From Streptomyces nojiriensis (GTDB lineage Bacteria; Actinomycetota; Actinomycetes; Streptomycetales; Streptomycetaceae), in contig NZ_CP071139.1 of assembly GCF_017639205.1 (NCBI RefSeq), positions 1,302,001 to 1,366,000 on the forward strand: a stretch of 64,000 nt of DNA, in the 5' to 3' direction. Below the pieces are notes generated by a model. That model was not told the origin of the DNA, ran no database searches, and saw only the letters and a list, made by a program, of their open reading frames with translations. This document shows positions 50,861-58,823 of this stretch, in pieces (positions within the stretch are counted from its first letter, which is position 1; the number at the start of each line of letters is the position of its first letter). The position numbers and the translations under genes are program-made.

Positions 50861-51169
50861 TACGCACCTCCAGAAACAGACGCCCCGAGCAAGCTGCCTA
50901 GCCACCCCCGCATGTGCGACTGCCCCCGGCTCCGCACCCCATCCAGAAACCTGGCGATCTTCGGAGGATCAGACGGAAATCCAGCGAAACGCGATCTCAC
51001 GGGTGGCGATTCCGGCCGCGCGCCCTGCCTGCTCCCCAAGCGTCCTCACGGCGCTGTGCCGATGCTGCTCAGCCAGTTGGTGCCGACGCCCACCTGGGAG
51101 GCACGGGGCCTGGTCGGCGTATGGCGTAGGTACGTCGCCTTTCCGGGCCAAACGAAACGTTCCTCCCTG
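50861..51169. other. Upstream region of the decayed methyltransferase copy
   Basis: Contains TCTTCGGAGGATCAGA (50958-50973), duplicated from 48564. No gene supported. Confidence 0.5.
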
Positions 51170-51354
51170 ATGAGCTACGCGTGGAAGGACCGGGTGCACG
51201 GCGTCGGGGCGGCCGGCTGCGCCGCCCGGTACGGCGACGCAAAGGAGGCGCTGGTAGCAGTTCGAGAAGGCCTGCGACAGCGACCACGCCGAGAAGCGGG
51301 CGATCGCGGGACAAGGTGATCGAGGAACTCACCACCCACACCTGGGAGCCGTGA
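51170..51354 (+). pseudogene. Small protein of unknown function, frameshifted
   Basis: ATG 51170 opens MSYAWKDRVHGVGAAGCAAR then YGDAKEALV; other frames continue QFEKACDSDHAEKRAIA and DKVIEELTTHTWEP (TGA 51352-51354). The pieces make a plausible 60-residue helical protein with two frameshifts. Family not recognised. Confidence 0.5.
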
Positions 51355-51498
51355 GCGGGGCTCCGGGTCGCCGATTAGAGCAGCCGTCCGAGGGGTTCGC
51401 GGGTTCGGCGGTCAGGTAGGCGCGCCCCGGCGGGCAAACATCCACCCGTCCCAGATGAGCGGGCCGCAGTGCGGCCCCTGCAGGAAGTAAGCCCTGCC

Positions 51499-51947
51499 GT
51501 GTCCGAGGTCAAGGAATCCATCGAGGTCGACGTCCCCTCCGGACCGCCTATGACCAGTGGACTCAGTTCGAGACGTTCCCGTTGTTCATGGACGGTGTGC
51601 GGCGCGTCGAGCAGGTCGACGAGACCCTCACCCACTGCGGGACCAAGATCGGTGGGGTGGACCGGGAGTTCGATGCCGAGATCACCGAACAGGTCCCTGC
51701 CGAGCGGATCGCATGGGTCAGCGTGGGCGGAGAGACCGTGCGGTCGGGCGTTGTTACCTTCCACCCCATCGACCCGACTCCCACCGAGGTGACCTTGCGG
51801 TTGGCTTTCGACCCCGCCGGGCCGGCAGAGACCATCGCCGACAAGTTCGGCTTCATCGACCGCCAGGTCACCGGTGACCTCCAGCGGTTCAAGAAGTTCG
51901 TCGAGGAGCGCGGTACCGAGAGCGGCGCCTGGCGCGGTGAGGTCTGA
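51499..51947 (+). pseudogene. SRPBCC (cyclase/dehydrase) protein, frameshifted
   Basis: GTG 51499 gives VSEVKESIEVDVP, then the frame is lost; one base over it resumes as RTAYDQWTQFETFPLFMDGV then RRVEQVDETLTHCG and GVDREFDAEITEQVPAERIA to GDLQRFKKFVEERG (end 51947). A deletion in GTCCCCTCCGG explains it. Intact homologues of about 150 aa are common in Streptomyces. A TTG at 51582 could in principle start a shortened product. Confidence 0.8.
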
Positions 51948-51965
51948 CCCCGCTGCATGATCCGC

Positions 51966-52189
51966 TCAGGCGGCGTGCCATTCGTGCGGGCCTGCGCCAC
52001 TCCACTGCACCAGCTGCGGATCGTCGAGGACGTTGGTCGGCGAGACCACCCCCGCCGCCTCGAGGAGACCACCAGGTCGTGATCGGAGTAGGCCGTACCA
52101 AGGACCTGCTCGCGGTCCTGACGGCGCATGGTCACCCGGCGTCCGCCGGTCGGGGACGGCTGGTGCACAACGATGGGCACACTGTCCAT
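51966..52189 (-). pseudogene. Small streptomycete protein (WxGxGPxxW type), frameshifted
   Basis: ATG 52189 starts MDSVPIVVHQPSPTGGRRVT then GTAYSDHDLVV; after a one-base loss the other frame supplies LEAAGVVSPTNVLDDPQLVQ and WSGAGPHEWHAA (TGA 51966-51968). Same family as the broken gene at 40937-41148 (PPD..GGRRV..YDG...DDPxLVxWxGAGPxxW). With the frame restored it would be 74 aa. Confidence 0.7.
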
Positions 52190-52205
52190 GAGTCCAGGGT
52201 GCCGC

Positions 52206-52560
52206 TCATGCCAGGTGCCCGGCCAGTAAGGCAGCGTCGGGCCCGACCTGCGGCGCGGAGGGGGCACCGCTGCACCGCTTCTCCGCCTCATGGGCATCAT
52301 CGCCTCGATGACGTACCACCGTTGCTTTCCTTGCCAGAGGCAGCGGTCTGCGGCCCTGGCCGCGTGAGCGATACCCGTTGCGCCACTTCTTGCCAGTCCG
52401 GACGTCGATCCCGACGACCGGGTTGCAGTAGCCCTGGTCCATGAGCGGAAAGTACGCGGCCTGCTCCCGGGCAAGCTTCTTCCGGCCCTGCGGGGCCTTG
52501 TCCGGTCCCCGCTCATCTCGAACTCCATCGAGCATCCCTCTGGACTGGGGTGTTGCGACG
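52206..52560 (-). pseudogene. IS30-family transposase N-terminal remnant
   Basis: EMSGD, RKKLAREQAAYFPLMDQGY, VGIDVRTGKKWRNGYRS and ARKATVVR recall the N-terminal part of actinomycete IS30 transposases (REQAAYxxLMxQGxSNxxACRIVGIxxRTGKRWRNG). The ACRI residues are missing and the catalytic domain is absent. It abuts the small broken gene to its left. Confidence 0.65.
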
Positions 52561-52656
52561 ACTGCTGGAACTCAAGCCCAGGGGTGATGCCGCTATCAGG
52601 CCGCTTCATGTGCGGGCCGGCCAGATGCCGTACGCCGGGGTGCAGAGGTAGTGGCC

Positions 52657-53259
52657 CTAGTCTGCGCGGCGGGCTTTGTGCGGGGTCGCCCTCAGGTGCG
52701 CACGGGCGTTGAGGTCACGGCCCGTTGATTGCCGTGCACGTTCCAGTGGACCGTCGTACAGCTCCTGGAGAACGGCGCCGGGCTCGGCGGCGGGGCTGAG
52801 GGTGATGTCGAGGTCTACCTCGGGACGGTGGGAGGAGCCGGTCATGCGTGCGCGAGCCTGGCTGACACCAGACAGCCGGCGAGCGTCCGCTGCGAGGGCA
52901 TCGCTGAGCGCCTCCTCGCGCAGTTCCACCCCGTCGACGGTCGGCGTTTCTCCCACTGTCAAGGGGCCGGGGCGGGAGCGGCGCAGTTGCGCGAGCAGCC
53001 ACCACAGGGCCAACAGGACGACGATCGCCAGGACCGCAATGGCCGCGGGCCACCACCATCCTTCGCCGGTCCAGCGCGTGCGGTCTGCCTCGCCGAGGAG
53101 GACGTGGGCGGGCACGGTCATGGGCCAGCCGTCGGGTGGTGTCATGCGCCAGCGCCGGTAGAGGGTGAAGCCGCCCGCCAGGATCAGCAGGCCCCCACCG
53201 AGCAGGATGATGCCCACTACGGCCAGCAGGGTTCGGTTGATTACGGACTTCCTCTTCAT
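52657..53259 (-). CDS. amaP: AmaP-like alkaline-shock membrane anchor protein
   Basis: 200 aa. Two membrane segments, LLAVVGIILLGGGLLILAGG (residues 10-29) and AAIAVLAIVVLLALWWLLAQ (72-91), flank a short external loop; the C-terminal cytosolic part includes RRLSGVSQARARMTGSSHRP and EVDLDITLSPAAEPGAVLQE, the pattern of actinomycete AmaP-like anchors that tether Asp23 to the membrane. It is the last gene of the minus-strand set 55115-52657, suggesting an Asp23-anchor complex in envelope stress. Symbol by family resemblance. Confidence 0.85.
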   Translation of the reverse strand: MKRKSVINRTLLAVVGIILLGGGLLILAGGFTLYRRWRMTPPDGWPMTVPAHVLLGEADRTRWTGEGWWWPAAIAVLAIVVLLALWWLLAQLRRSRPGPLTVGETPTVDGVELREEALSDALAADARRLSGVSQARARMTGSSHRPEVDLDITLSPAAEPGAVLQELYDGPLERARQSTGRDLNARAHLRATPHKARRAD

Positions 53260-53307
53260 CGAGATCCCCTTTTCCTGCCTCTTCCGGCGGGGGGCAACCG
53301 GGCGGGG

Positions 53308-53955
53308 CTACTTGCGGCGGGGGCGTACCCGGACGTCGAGCCGCGGAGGGCGGGCCAGGGCAAGCCGGTCGAGCTGCTCCTCCAGGGCGGCCTGCAGATC
53401 GGCCTTGACATCGGCCGGGGCGCGGAAGCGGACATCCGCGTGGACTGCTACGCGGTGTTGAGAGGACTTGACCTTGGCGGCGCTGACGCCCGGAACATGC
53501 ATCGCGGCATCCCGCAGACGGAGTTCCGCAGCCGTGCGGTCCAGCACGGCGTACATTCGCGCGCCGGGTGTCTGCAGGGGCAGCTGGCGACGCAGGCCGG
53601 GGGTCAGAGCCAGGATGATCAACCAGAGTCCGAGGGCGGCGATGACAGCTGCGCCCGTTTGGACAAAGGTGTCGTCCAGCGGGCGGGTGGCCAGTTCGTC
53701 GGCCAGGCGCCGGCGCCACGGTGCGGCTGGGCTGCCCGCGCGAACCCTGATGACGTCGAACAGGAGAAGGCCGGCCGCCGCCCCGATGATCAGTGCTGTG
53801 ATCGCGGCGGGTATCCGGCGCGCGGACCACGGGCGCGCAGCCGGACGGGGCTCAGGTGGAGGCTTCTGGGGCAGCGGCACCGCGGTGCGCGACGTGGCCT
53901 CGTCTGCCGCCGGGGGGCTCTTTGTCTGCGCTGGTGCGTCTTGGTCGCGTTCCAT
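53308..53955 (-). CDS. DUF6286-type membrane protein of the Asp23 cluster
   Basis: 215 aa from ATG 53955, with GGGAAGGAGAG upstream. A Pro/Ala-rich N-terminus is followed by spans AAITALIIGAAAGLLLFDVI and TGAAVIAALGLWLIILALTP, then a cytosolic domain MHVPGVSAAKVKSSQHRVAV and HADVRFRAPADVKADLQAAL. This arrangement parallels AmaP, and such proteins are regularly encoded with Asp23 genes in Streptomyces. Role inferred as a second anchor. Confidence 0.82.
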   Translation of the reverse strand: MERDQDAPAQTKSPPAADEATSRTAVPLPQKPPPEPRPAARPWSARRIPAAITALIIGAAAGLLLFDVIRVRAGSPAAPWRRRLADELATRPLDDTFVQTGAAVIAALGLWLIILALTPGLRRQLPLQTPGARMYAVLDRTAAELRLRDAAMHVPGVSAAKVKSSQHRVAVHADVRFRAPADVKADLQAALEEQLDRLALARPPRLDVRVRPRRK

Positions 53956-53990
53956 GCCACCTCTCCTTCCCGGTCGCGATGCGCTCCGGT

Positions 53991-54395
53991 TCACTGCACG
54001 CGTCGGCGTTGCGAGCCGTCGGCGGGAACGAGGCGCTCGATGGCGAGGGTGACTTCAGTGACGCGCATCCCGGTTAGGTGGGCTACCCGCTCGCTGACGT
54101 AGTGCTGCACGTGGCGGGAGGCCAGGACGAGGTCTGACGGATAGGGCAGCTCCGCGTTGAGCCCCAGCCGGGCTGAGCCGCCGGCGACGGTCGCCGAGGC
54201 ATGGGGGGCGGCAAGCTGCGCGGCCGCGCCCGAGGTGTCCGTGCTGTCGGCCAGCGCCTCCTTCGCCGCGCGGGCCGCAATACGGGCCACCACCTTTTCC
54301 GGAATGACTGTGGCGCCGCGTTCAGCGGGCGGTAGGGGCGCTGCCCGGGTGGGGGCGGCTGCCTCTGATCTGGCGGCGGCGCGTTGCGCTGTCAC
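53991..54395 (-). CDS. Asp23/Gls24 family protein
   Basis: 134 aa from GTG 54395, overlapping the stop of the small membrane gene (GTGA). It has the Asp23 plan: GATVIPEKVVARIAARAAKE, then strands ARLGLNAELPYPSDLVLASR and HVQHYVSERVAHLTGMRVTE followed by VTLAIERLVPADGS. The canonical conserved PGV segment after the first helix is replaced by an Ala/Thr-rich insertion. Probably forms a membrane-proximal network with the anchors. Confidence 0.85.
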   Translation of the reverse strand: MTAQRAAARSEAAAPTRAAPLPPAERGATVIPEKVVARIAARAAKEALADSTDTSGAAAQLAAPHASATVAGGSARLGLNAELPYPSDLVLASRHVQHYVSERVAHLTGMRVTEVTLAIERLVPADGSQRRRVQ

Positions 54396-54571
54396 TGCCG
54401 GTCCCGGGAGCGGGTGAAGTCGGACAGGTCGAGGTCACCCTGCGCCATACGGCCGATGATCAGGCCCACCAGACCCAGGAATGCGACGAGCAGGAACGCC
54501 CAGAATCCGCCGAAAAATGCGGCGAAGCCCAGGGCCATGCCGGTCAGCAGACCCACGGTTGCTGCGTTCAT
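54392..54571 (-). CDS. Small hydrophobic membrane protein of the Asp23 cluster
   Basis: 59 aa from ATG 54571 (AGGTGA five bases upstream; a GTG three codons earlier is possible). Two consecutive spans with a Phe/Gly-rich turn, ATVGLLTGMALGFAAFFGGF then WAFLLVAFLGLVGLIIGRM, end with the polar QGDLDLSDFTRSRD. Matches the DUF2273-type small proteins found with Asp23. Overlaps the next Asp23 gene by 4 bp. Confidence 0.82.
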   Translation of the reverse strand: MNAATVGLLTGMALGFAAFFGGFWAFLLVAFLGLVGLIIGRMAQGDLDLSDFTRSRDRQ

Positions 54572-54635
54572 ATCACTCACCTGATTTCAGATCGCTTCTT
54601 CTCTTCTCGGCCCGGTCGCGTGCAGGATTCGAAAG

Positions 54636-55115
54636 TCACTGCACGCGGCCTCCGTCCTCCTCGTCGTCCTCCTCGTCGGGAAGGTGGACATCGTCGACGG
54701 CAATGTTCACTTCGACGACTTCCAGACCGGTCATACGCTCGACGGCGGTGATGACGCTGGTACGGACCTCGGCGGCGAGGTCCGCGATGGGGACGCCGTA
54801 CTCCACGACCACGTCAAGATCGACGGCGGCCTGCCGCTCGCCCACCTCGACTTTCACCCCGCGGGACACGTTGGGGCGGCCGCCGGGGACTTTGTCCGTG
54901 ACCGCACCGAGCGTGCGGGACATACCGGAGCCGAGGCTGTGGATGCCCGGCACCTCACGGGCGGCCATTCCTGCGATCTTTTCGACCACGCTGTCGGCGA
55001 TCGTCGTCCGGCCGCGCGTCTCGGGCGCGGCGTCTGCGCCGGCCTGACCTGTGAGCTCCTTGCCCGCAGAGCGTGGCGCATTCCCTCCAGCGGTGGGGTT
55101 GATGATGTCCGACAT
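54636..55115 (-). CDS. Asp23/Gls24 family envelope stress response protein
   Basis: 159 aa from ATG 55115. It is a full Asp23 domain: GRTTIADSVVEKIAGMAARE, VPGIHSLG (the conserved PGV/PGI turn), GVKVEVGERQAAVDLDVVVE and YGVPIADLAAEVRTSVITAV, then ERMTGLEVVEVNIAVDDVHL with an acidic tail (DEEDDEEDGG). First gene of the minus-strand envelope-stress operon and divergent from the sigma factor at 55276, so both may be under the same stress control. Confidence 0.92.
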   Translation of the reverse strand: MSDIINPTAGGNAPRSAGKELTGQAGADAAPETRGRTTIADSVVEKIAGMAAREVPGIHSLGSGMSRTLGAVTDKVPGGRPNVSRGVKVEVGERQAAVDLDVVVEYGVPIADLAAEVRTSVITAVERMTGLEVVEVNIAVDDVHLPDEEDDEEDGGRVQ

Positions 55116-55275
55116 GAGGACCTCCCCAGAATGTTGATCCAGACGCCGGTGCGACGCCCTCATCCTTTGGACACACCGCGCGGACAATCCTCACCCCCGC
55201 TCGCACATCCACAGCCGTACCATCGATAAAGGGCATAGCTCGGGCCGCGATCCGGCGGCAGGAAGCGAGCGACGG

Positions 55276-55917
55276 ATGCGCAACCAGACCAGCCCCTATC
55301 TTGCGCCCCGCACCGACCTGCCCATACGACCGCCCCCGCCGGTCCCGGCCCTCGACGCTACGGCCGAGGACGCTCTCAGCGACCTGGACGACAGCGTGCT
55401 GGCAGTACGGGCTCGCGAAGACGACGACGACGCCTTCGCCATCCTGGTCAACCGACACAGCAGCCACCTGCTCGCCCTCGCCCAGCATCTGCTCGGAAAC
55501 CGTGCGGACGCCGAAGACGCGGTTCAAGAAGCCTTCCTCAGCGCATGGAGACAGCTGCCGGAATTCCGCCACGGCGCTTCCTTCGGCACCTGGATGTACC
55601 GCATCGTGACCAACCGCTGCCTCAACGTCCTGCGCCGCCCCCGCCCGGTACCGCTGGACACCGTCGCGGAACCTACGGCCGCCGACCCCCGCAGTTCACC
55701 GCCGCGAGTAGCTGAAACCGACGCAGCGACCACCGCCCTCGTAGAGGCCCTGATGGAACTGCGCCCTGAACTTCGTGCCTGCTGGGTCCTGCGGGAACTT
55801 CACGGCCTGCACTACAACGAGATCGCCCACGTCCTGGGCGCCAGCGAACAGACGGTGCGCGGCCGACTCTCCCGCGCCCGACGCGCTCTGATGGAGGCGA
55901 TGCGCCCATGGCGCTGA
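55276..55917 (+). CDS. RNA polymerase sigma factor, ECF-type
   Basis: 213 aa from ATG 55276 (GGAAGCGAG upstream). Sigma region 2 (about 40-110): VNRHSSHLLALAQHLLGNRA, DAEDAVQEAFLSAWRQLPEF, FGTWMYRIVTNRCLNVLRRP. Region 4 (about 150-210): LVEALMELRPELRACWVLRE then LHGLHYNEIAHVLGASEQTV and RGRLSRARRALMEAM. No anti-sigma gene follows; instead two Asp23-like proteins overlap it (10 bp and then 4 bp), suggesting they modulate it or share its stimulus. Probably directs the envelope-stress genes on either side. Confidence 0.92.
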   Translation: MRNQTSPYLAPRTDLPIRPPPPVPALDATAEDALSDLDDSVLAVRAREDDDDAFAILVNRHSSHLLALAQHLLGNRADAEDAVQEAFLSAWRQLPEFRHGASFGTWMYRIVTNRCLNVLRRPRPVPLDTVAEPTAADPRSSPPRVAETDAATTALVEALMELRPELRACWVLRELHGLHYNEIAHVLGASEQTVRGRLSRARRALMEAMRPWR

Positions 55918-56585
55918 ACGGCCGGTACCCGCACTCTGACGAACAGCCCGAAAGCGCGTGCGCCACGCGCGCCACACCACCTCTGCCCGGCGACACCGAG
56001 CGGCTTGCCGGCGCGGAGCTCCTGCCCTGCGGATGCCCCCTTGGCCACGCCTGGGAGCAGGCACGCGCACCTGCCGGTACGGCCGATCCGTCCAGCATCC
56101 GATGCCCCTGTTGCCGCAAGGCCATCGAAGGGCTGGCAGCCCTGGACCGGGCCACCCGCGCCCTGCGCACCGCGGAACACCCCGACACCCGCAGCCTCGC
56201 CGACCGAGTCATCAATGCGGTCCGCGCGGAGGTAAGGCTGGGCGCACTACTGATGCTTAACGACCCCGGTCGCGACCTACGCATCGCCGAGAGCGCCGCC
56301 GCCAAAGTGCTCCGCCGAGCCGCCGACACAGTTCCCGGAACCCGTACTGCCAGCTGTCGGCTGTCCCCCTCGAAGAGCGGCCACATCGCCCATATCGTCG
56401 CCATCACGGTCGCCGCCAAGCTCGACAAGCCATTGCGAGAACAGGCCGAAGCCGTGCGCCAAGCTGTCCTGCACGCAGCGGAGCACGTCCTCGGCCTCGC
56501 CGTCACCACCGTCGATGTAAATGTCAACGCCGTGCTGGAGCCGTCCCGAGTGCCGGGCGCGCGGTCGGAGATGAGCGACCGATGA
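55908..56585 (+). CDS. Asp23-like protein with Cys-rich N-terminus
   Basis: 225 aa from ATG 55908, overlapping the sigma gene by 10 bp. Residues 40-75 hold LLPCGCPLGHAWEQ and SSIRCPCCRKAIEGL, five Cys and one His that could bind zinc. The C-terminal half (SLADRVINAVRAEVRLGALL, RTASCRLSPSKSGHIAHIVA, ITVAAKLDKPLREQAEAVRQ) resembles a degenerate Asp23 fold. The position behind a sigma gene and the zinc-like motif recall ZAS anti-sigma factors, but the HxxxCxxC order is not present. Function uncertain. Confidence 0.75.
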   Translation: MALNGRYPHSDEQPESACATRATPPLPGDTERLAGAELLPCGCPLGHAWEQARAPAGTADPSSIRCPCCRKAIEGLAALDRATRALRTAEHPDTRSLADRVINAVRAEVRLGALLMLNDPGRDLRIAESAAAKVLRRAADTVPGTRTASCRLSPSKSGHIAHIVAITVAAKLDKPLREQAEAVRQAVLHAAEHVLGLAVTTVDVNVNAVLEPSRVPGARSEMSDR

Positions 56586-56944
56586 CCGTCTCCCACCGCG
56601 TTGACATCCAGCGCGTGGCAGCCGAAGCGGCCTCCGGCGTACCAGGCGTGGCAGCACTCCAGCCCGCGCTCGCCGACCGACTGGCTCTGGCAGCATCTCG
56701 CGCACACCAGGCCCTGACCGCAGGAGCCGCCCCCCACCCAGAGGCAGCTGGCATCCGCTGCGAACACACCCCGAGCGACCGATGGTTCGTGGAGGTCCGC
56801 TGCATCCTGCACGCCGACCAGCGCGTCGTCGACGTGGCCAGGCAGGTACGCGACGACGTGCGCAACGCCGTCTTGGCCTACCTGTCCCAGCAATGCCCAT
56901 CCGACCGCGTCACCGTCGTGGTCACCGTTACCCGCACGCTCTAG
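56582..56944 (+). CDS. Asp23/Gls24-like small protein
   Basis: 120 aa, coupled to the preceding gene by ATGA. VDIQRVAAEAASGVPGVAAL is the Asp23-type helix plus PGV turn; later strands are FVEVRCILHADQRVVDVARQ then VRDDVRNAVLAYLSQQCPSD and RVTVVVTVTRTL. Last gene of the sigma operon; a second IS element begins 9 bp after its TAG stop, so any natural downstream genes or terminator are displaced. Confidence 0.82.
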   Translation: MTVSHRVDIQRVAAEAASGVPGVAALQPALADRLALAASRAHQALTAGAAPHPEAAGIRCEHTPSDRWFVEVRCILHADQRVVDVARQVRDDVRNAVLAYLSQQCPSDRVTVVVTVTRTL

Positions 56945-56953
56945 GTATAAAAC

Positions 56954-57996
56954 TGCCGGACGTTGTTGACACTCGGGTCTCCGAGCACTATGGCGATCTG
57001 CCATGCCCCCTTCGCTGCAACAGCAGCAGGACCGTCAGGCCCGGCATCGCCTGGCGGTCCTGCGCCACGTCGAGGAATTCACCGGGAACGTCGCGCTGAC
57101 CTGCCGCTACTACGGCATCAGCCGCACCTGCTTCTACAAGTGGCTACGCCGGTACCAGGACGAGGGCCTCGAGGGCCTGCGGGATCGCTCCAGCAAGCCT
57201 CACCACTGCCCCCACGCCACCGAGGCCGACGTCGTCAACAAGATCTGCTACCTGCGGCGGCACTACCACTTCGGCCCGATGAAGATCAAGATGTACCTCA
57301 AGCGGTACCACGACATCGACATCGCCTGCTCCGCCGTCTACCGCATCCTCAAGAAGCTGGGGATGAACCGCCTGCCGGCCTCCCAGCGCTACAAGCGGCA
57401 CGACAAGCGCTACACCCGCTACGAGAAGCAGCTGCCCGGCAAACGCGTTCAGATCGACGTCAAATTCATCGAACCGATCGGCCTCCCGGAGCAGGCCCCG
57501 GGCGGCGCCAGTGACCGGTATCCCGCCGAAGCGGCGGCGCCGAGCGAAGTACTACCATCATCGCCATCGACGACTGCACCCGGCTGCGAGTGCTCCGGAT
57601 CTACCCGCGATGCGATCAGAAGACCGCCGTGCAGTTCCTCGACTACGTCCTGGAGCGCCTGCCGTTCCGCGTCGAGGTAATCCAGACCGACAACGGAGCA
57701 GAGTTCCAGTCCGCCTTCCACTGGAACGTCCTCGACAAAGGCATCGCCCACACCTACATCAAACCGGCATCACCACACCTCAACGGCAAGGTCGAGCGCT
57801 CCCACCGCATCGACGCCGAGGAGTTCTACCGCATGCTCGACGGCGTCGCCATCGATGACACCGGCGTCTTCAACGACAAGCTCCGCGAGTGGGAGGACTA
57901 CTACAACTACCATCGCCCCCCGGCGCCCTCGGCGGTCAGACGCCCTACGAACGCCTAAGCAGAAGACCCCGACCCAGGTGTAACCAAGCTCCGGCA
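56954..57996. mobile_element. Second IS481-type insertion sequence, degenerate
   Basis: Terminal inverted repeats of 26 bp (20 matches) start TGCCGGACGTTGTTGACACT at 56954 and end with the complement of TGCCGGAGCTTGGTTACACC at 57996. No flanking duplication is evident. The transposase inside has three frameshifts, so the element is not autonomous. Unrelated in its ends to the CTAG-targeting copy at 3.4 kb. Confidence 0.8.
57003..57983 (+). pseudogene. IS481-type (DDE) transposase, frameshifted
   Basis: ATG 57003 starts QDRQARHRLAVLRHVEEFTG then YYGISRTCFYKWLRRYQDEG and GLRDRSSKPHHCPHATEADV. The DDE core is split: KRVQIDVKFIEPIG (first Asp) in frame 1, then a shift near 57545 to IIAIDDCTRLRVLRIYPRCD and EVIQTDNGAEFQSAFHW (second Asp) with SPHLNGKVERSHRIDAEEFY (Glu). 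Another shift near 57920 gives GGQTPYERL, and a third restores KQKTPTQV with TAA at 57981-57983. Motifs are otherwise intact, so the inactivation is recent or an assembly artefact. Confidence 0.85.
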
Positions 57997-58390
57997 GATG
58001 CACAGCTGGGACACCACGCATTGTTTACCGTCCACAACATCGTGCGGCGGCGTCCACGACAGGACGACAGCAGGCCACAGCTCGGGAGGAGAGCTCACCT
58101 GAAGCTGTCCACGGCCCTCCAAGCTGCCCGCGCCACACCCGTTCGGCGTGACGTTCCACTGCTCGGCGGTAGGCCCCGACCCCTCCCCCCGATACCTAAC
58201 TACTCGTCAGTAGAGTCAGCATTCGTTCGACTAGACCTGACCACACCCTGATCCACATGAGACTCGACATCAAGATCAAAATGTCGCTACAGAGAACATG
58301 TCGACTCCCGCCGGGCCCTTGGAAGCGGAACGATGCGAGCCGCCCCGTGCAACCCGCACCATTGATAACATCAGCGCTGTTCAGCGCGTT
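57997..58390. other. Intergenic stretch, nothing recognised
   Basis: About 390 bp right of the IS element. Local lower GC near 58190-58300; no gene, repeat or clear hairpin. Confidence 0.45.
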
Positions 58391-58560
58391 CTACCCCTGG
58401 GCTTCAAGCGAGTTGGGGGGAGTGCCGGGGCAGAAATCGGAGCGCCGTCATAGCCCTTCACCTCGCCATAGCGGGTGCCGTTCCTCCAGTCCTCGCGGAA
58501 GCCTGCGACATCCGCTTGGGACCGTCCGATCCAGTTCCAGAACCATTGGATCGCTCCACG
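58391..58560 (-). pseudogene. Pirin-like protein C-terminal fragment
   Basis: The minus strand reads IQWFWNWIGRSQADVAGFRE, then DWRNGTRYGEVKGYDGA and PISAPALPPTRLKPRG with TAG at 58391-58393. This is the C-terminus of streptomycete pirin-family (double cupin) proteins, typically FWNFxGRSHEExxxxREDWExG.RFGEVxGYDG. The N-terminal two cupins, with the metal-binding His residues, are missing or scrambled. Confidence 0.75.
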
Positions 58561-58823
58561 TTTCCGCAGGTCAGAGCGTTACGCGTCCCTCAAAGTCAGC
58601 AAAAGTCAGCATCAGGGCACCACGGCCACGGGCCTGACCAGGAGTTGCTCGGCATCTCGCCCGACGTGGTTACGACTCCCCACAATTACCCGAGGTAGTC
58701 GATTCGGTCTCTCAGCCTCCGTCTCCGGACCAGTCACGGATCAAGCTCCCGCCTGAACAGCGGCAGACTGCAACCCTCTGACAGGAGTGGTGGCTGTCCG
58801 CGCAGCACACAGGCCTCCGTCCT

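Noticed and set aside
55908..56585. Product as a ZAS anti-sigma factor
   Set aside because: The Cys pattern does not give HxxxCxxC and the C-terminus looks Asp23-like rather than membrane-anchored.
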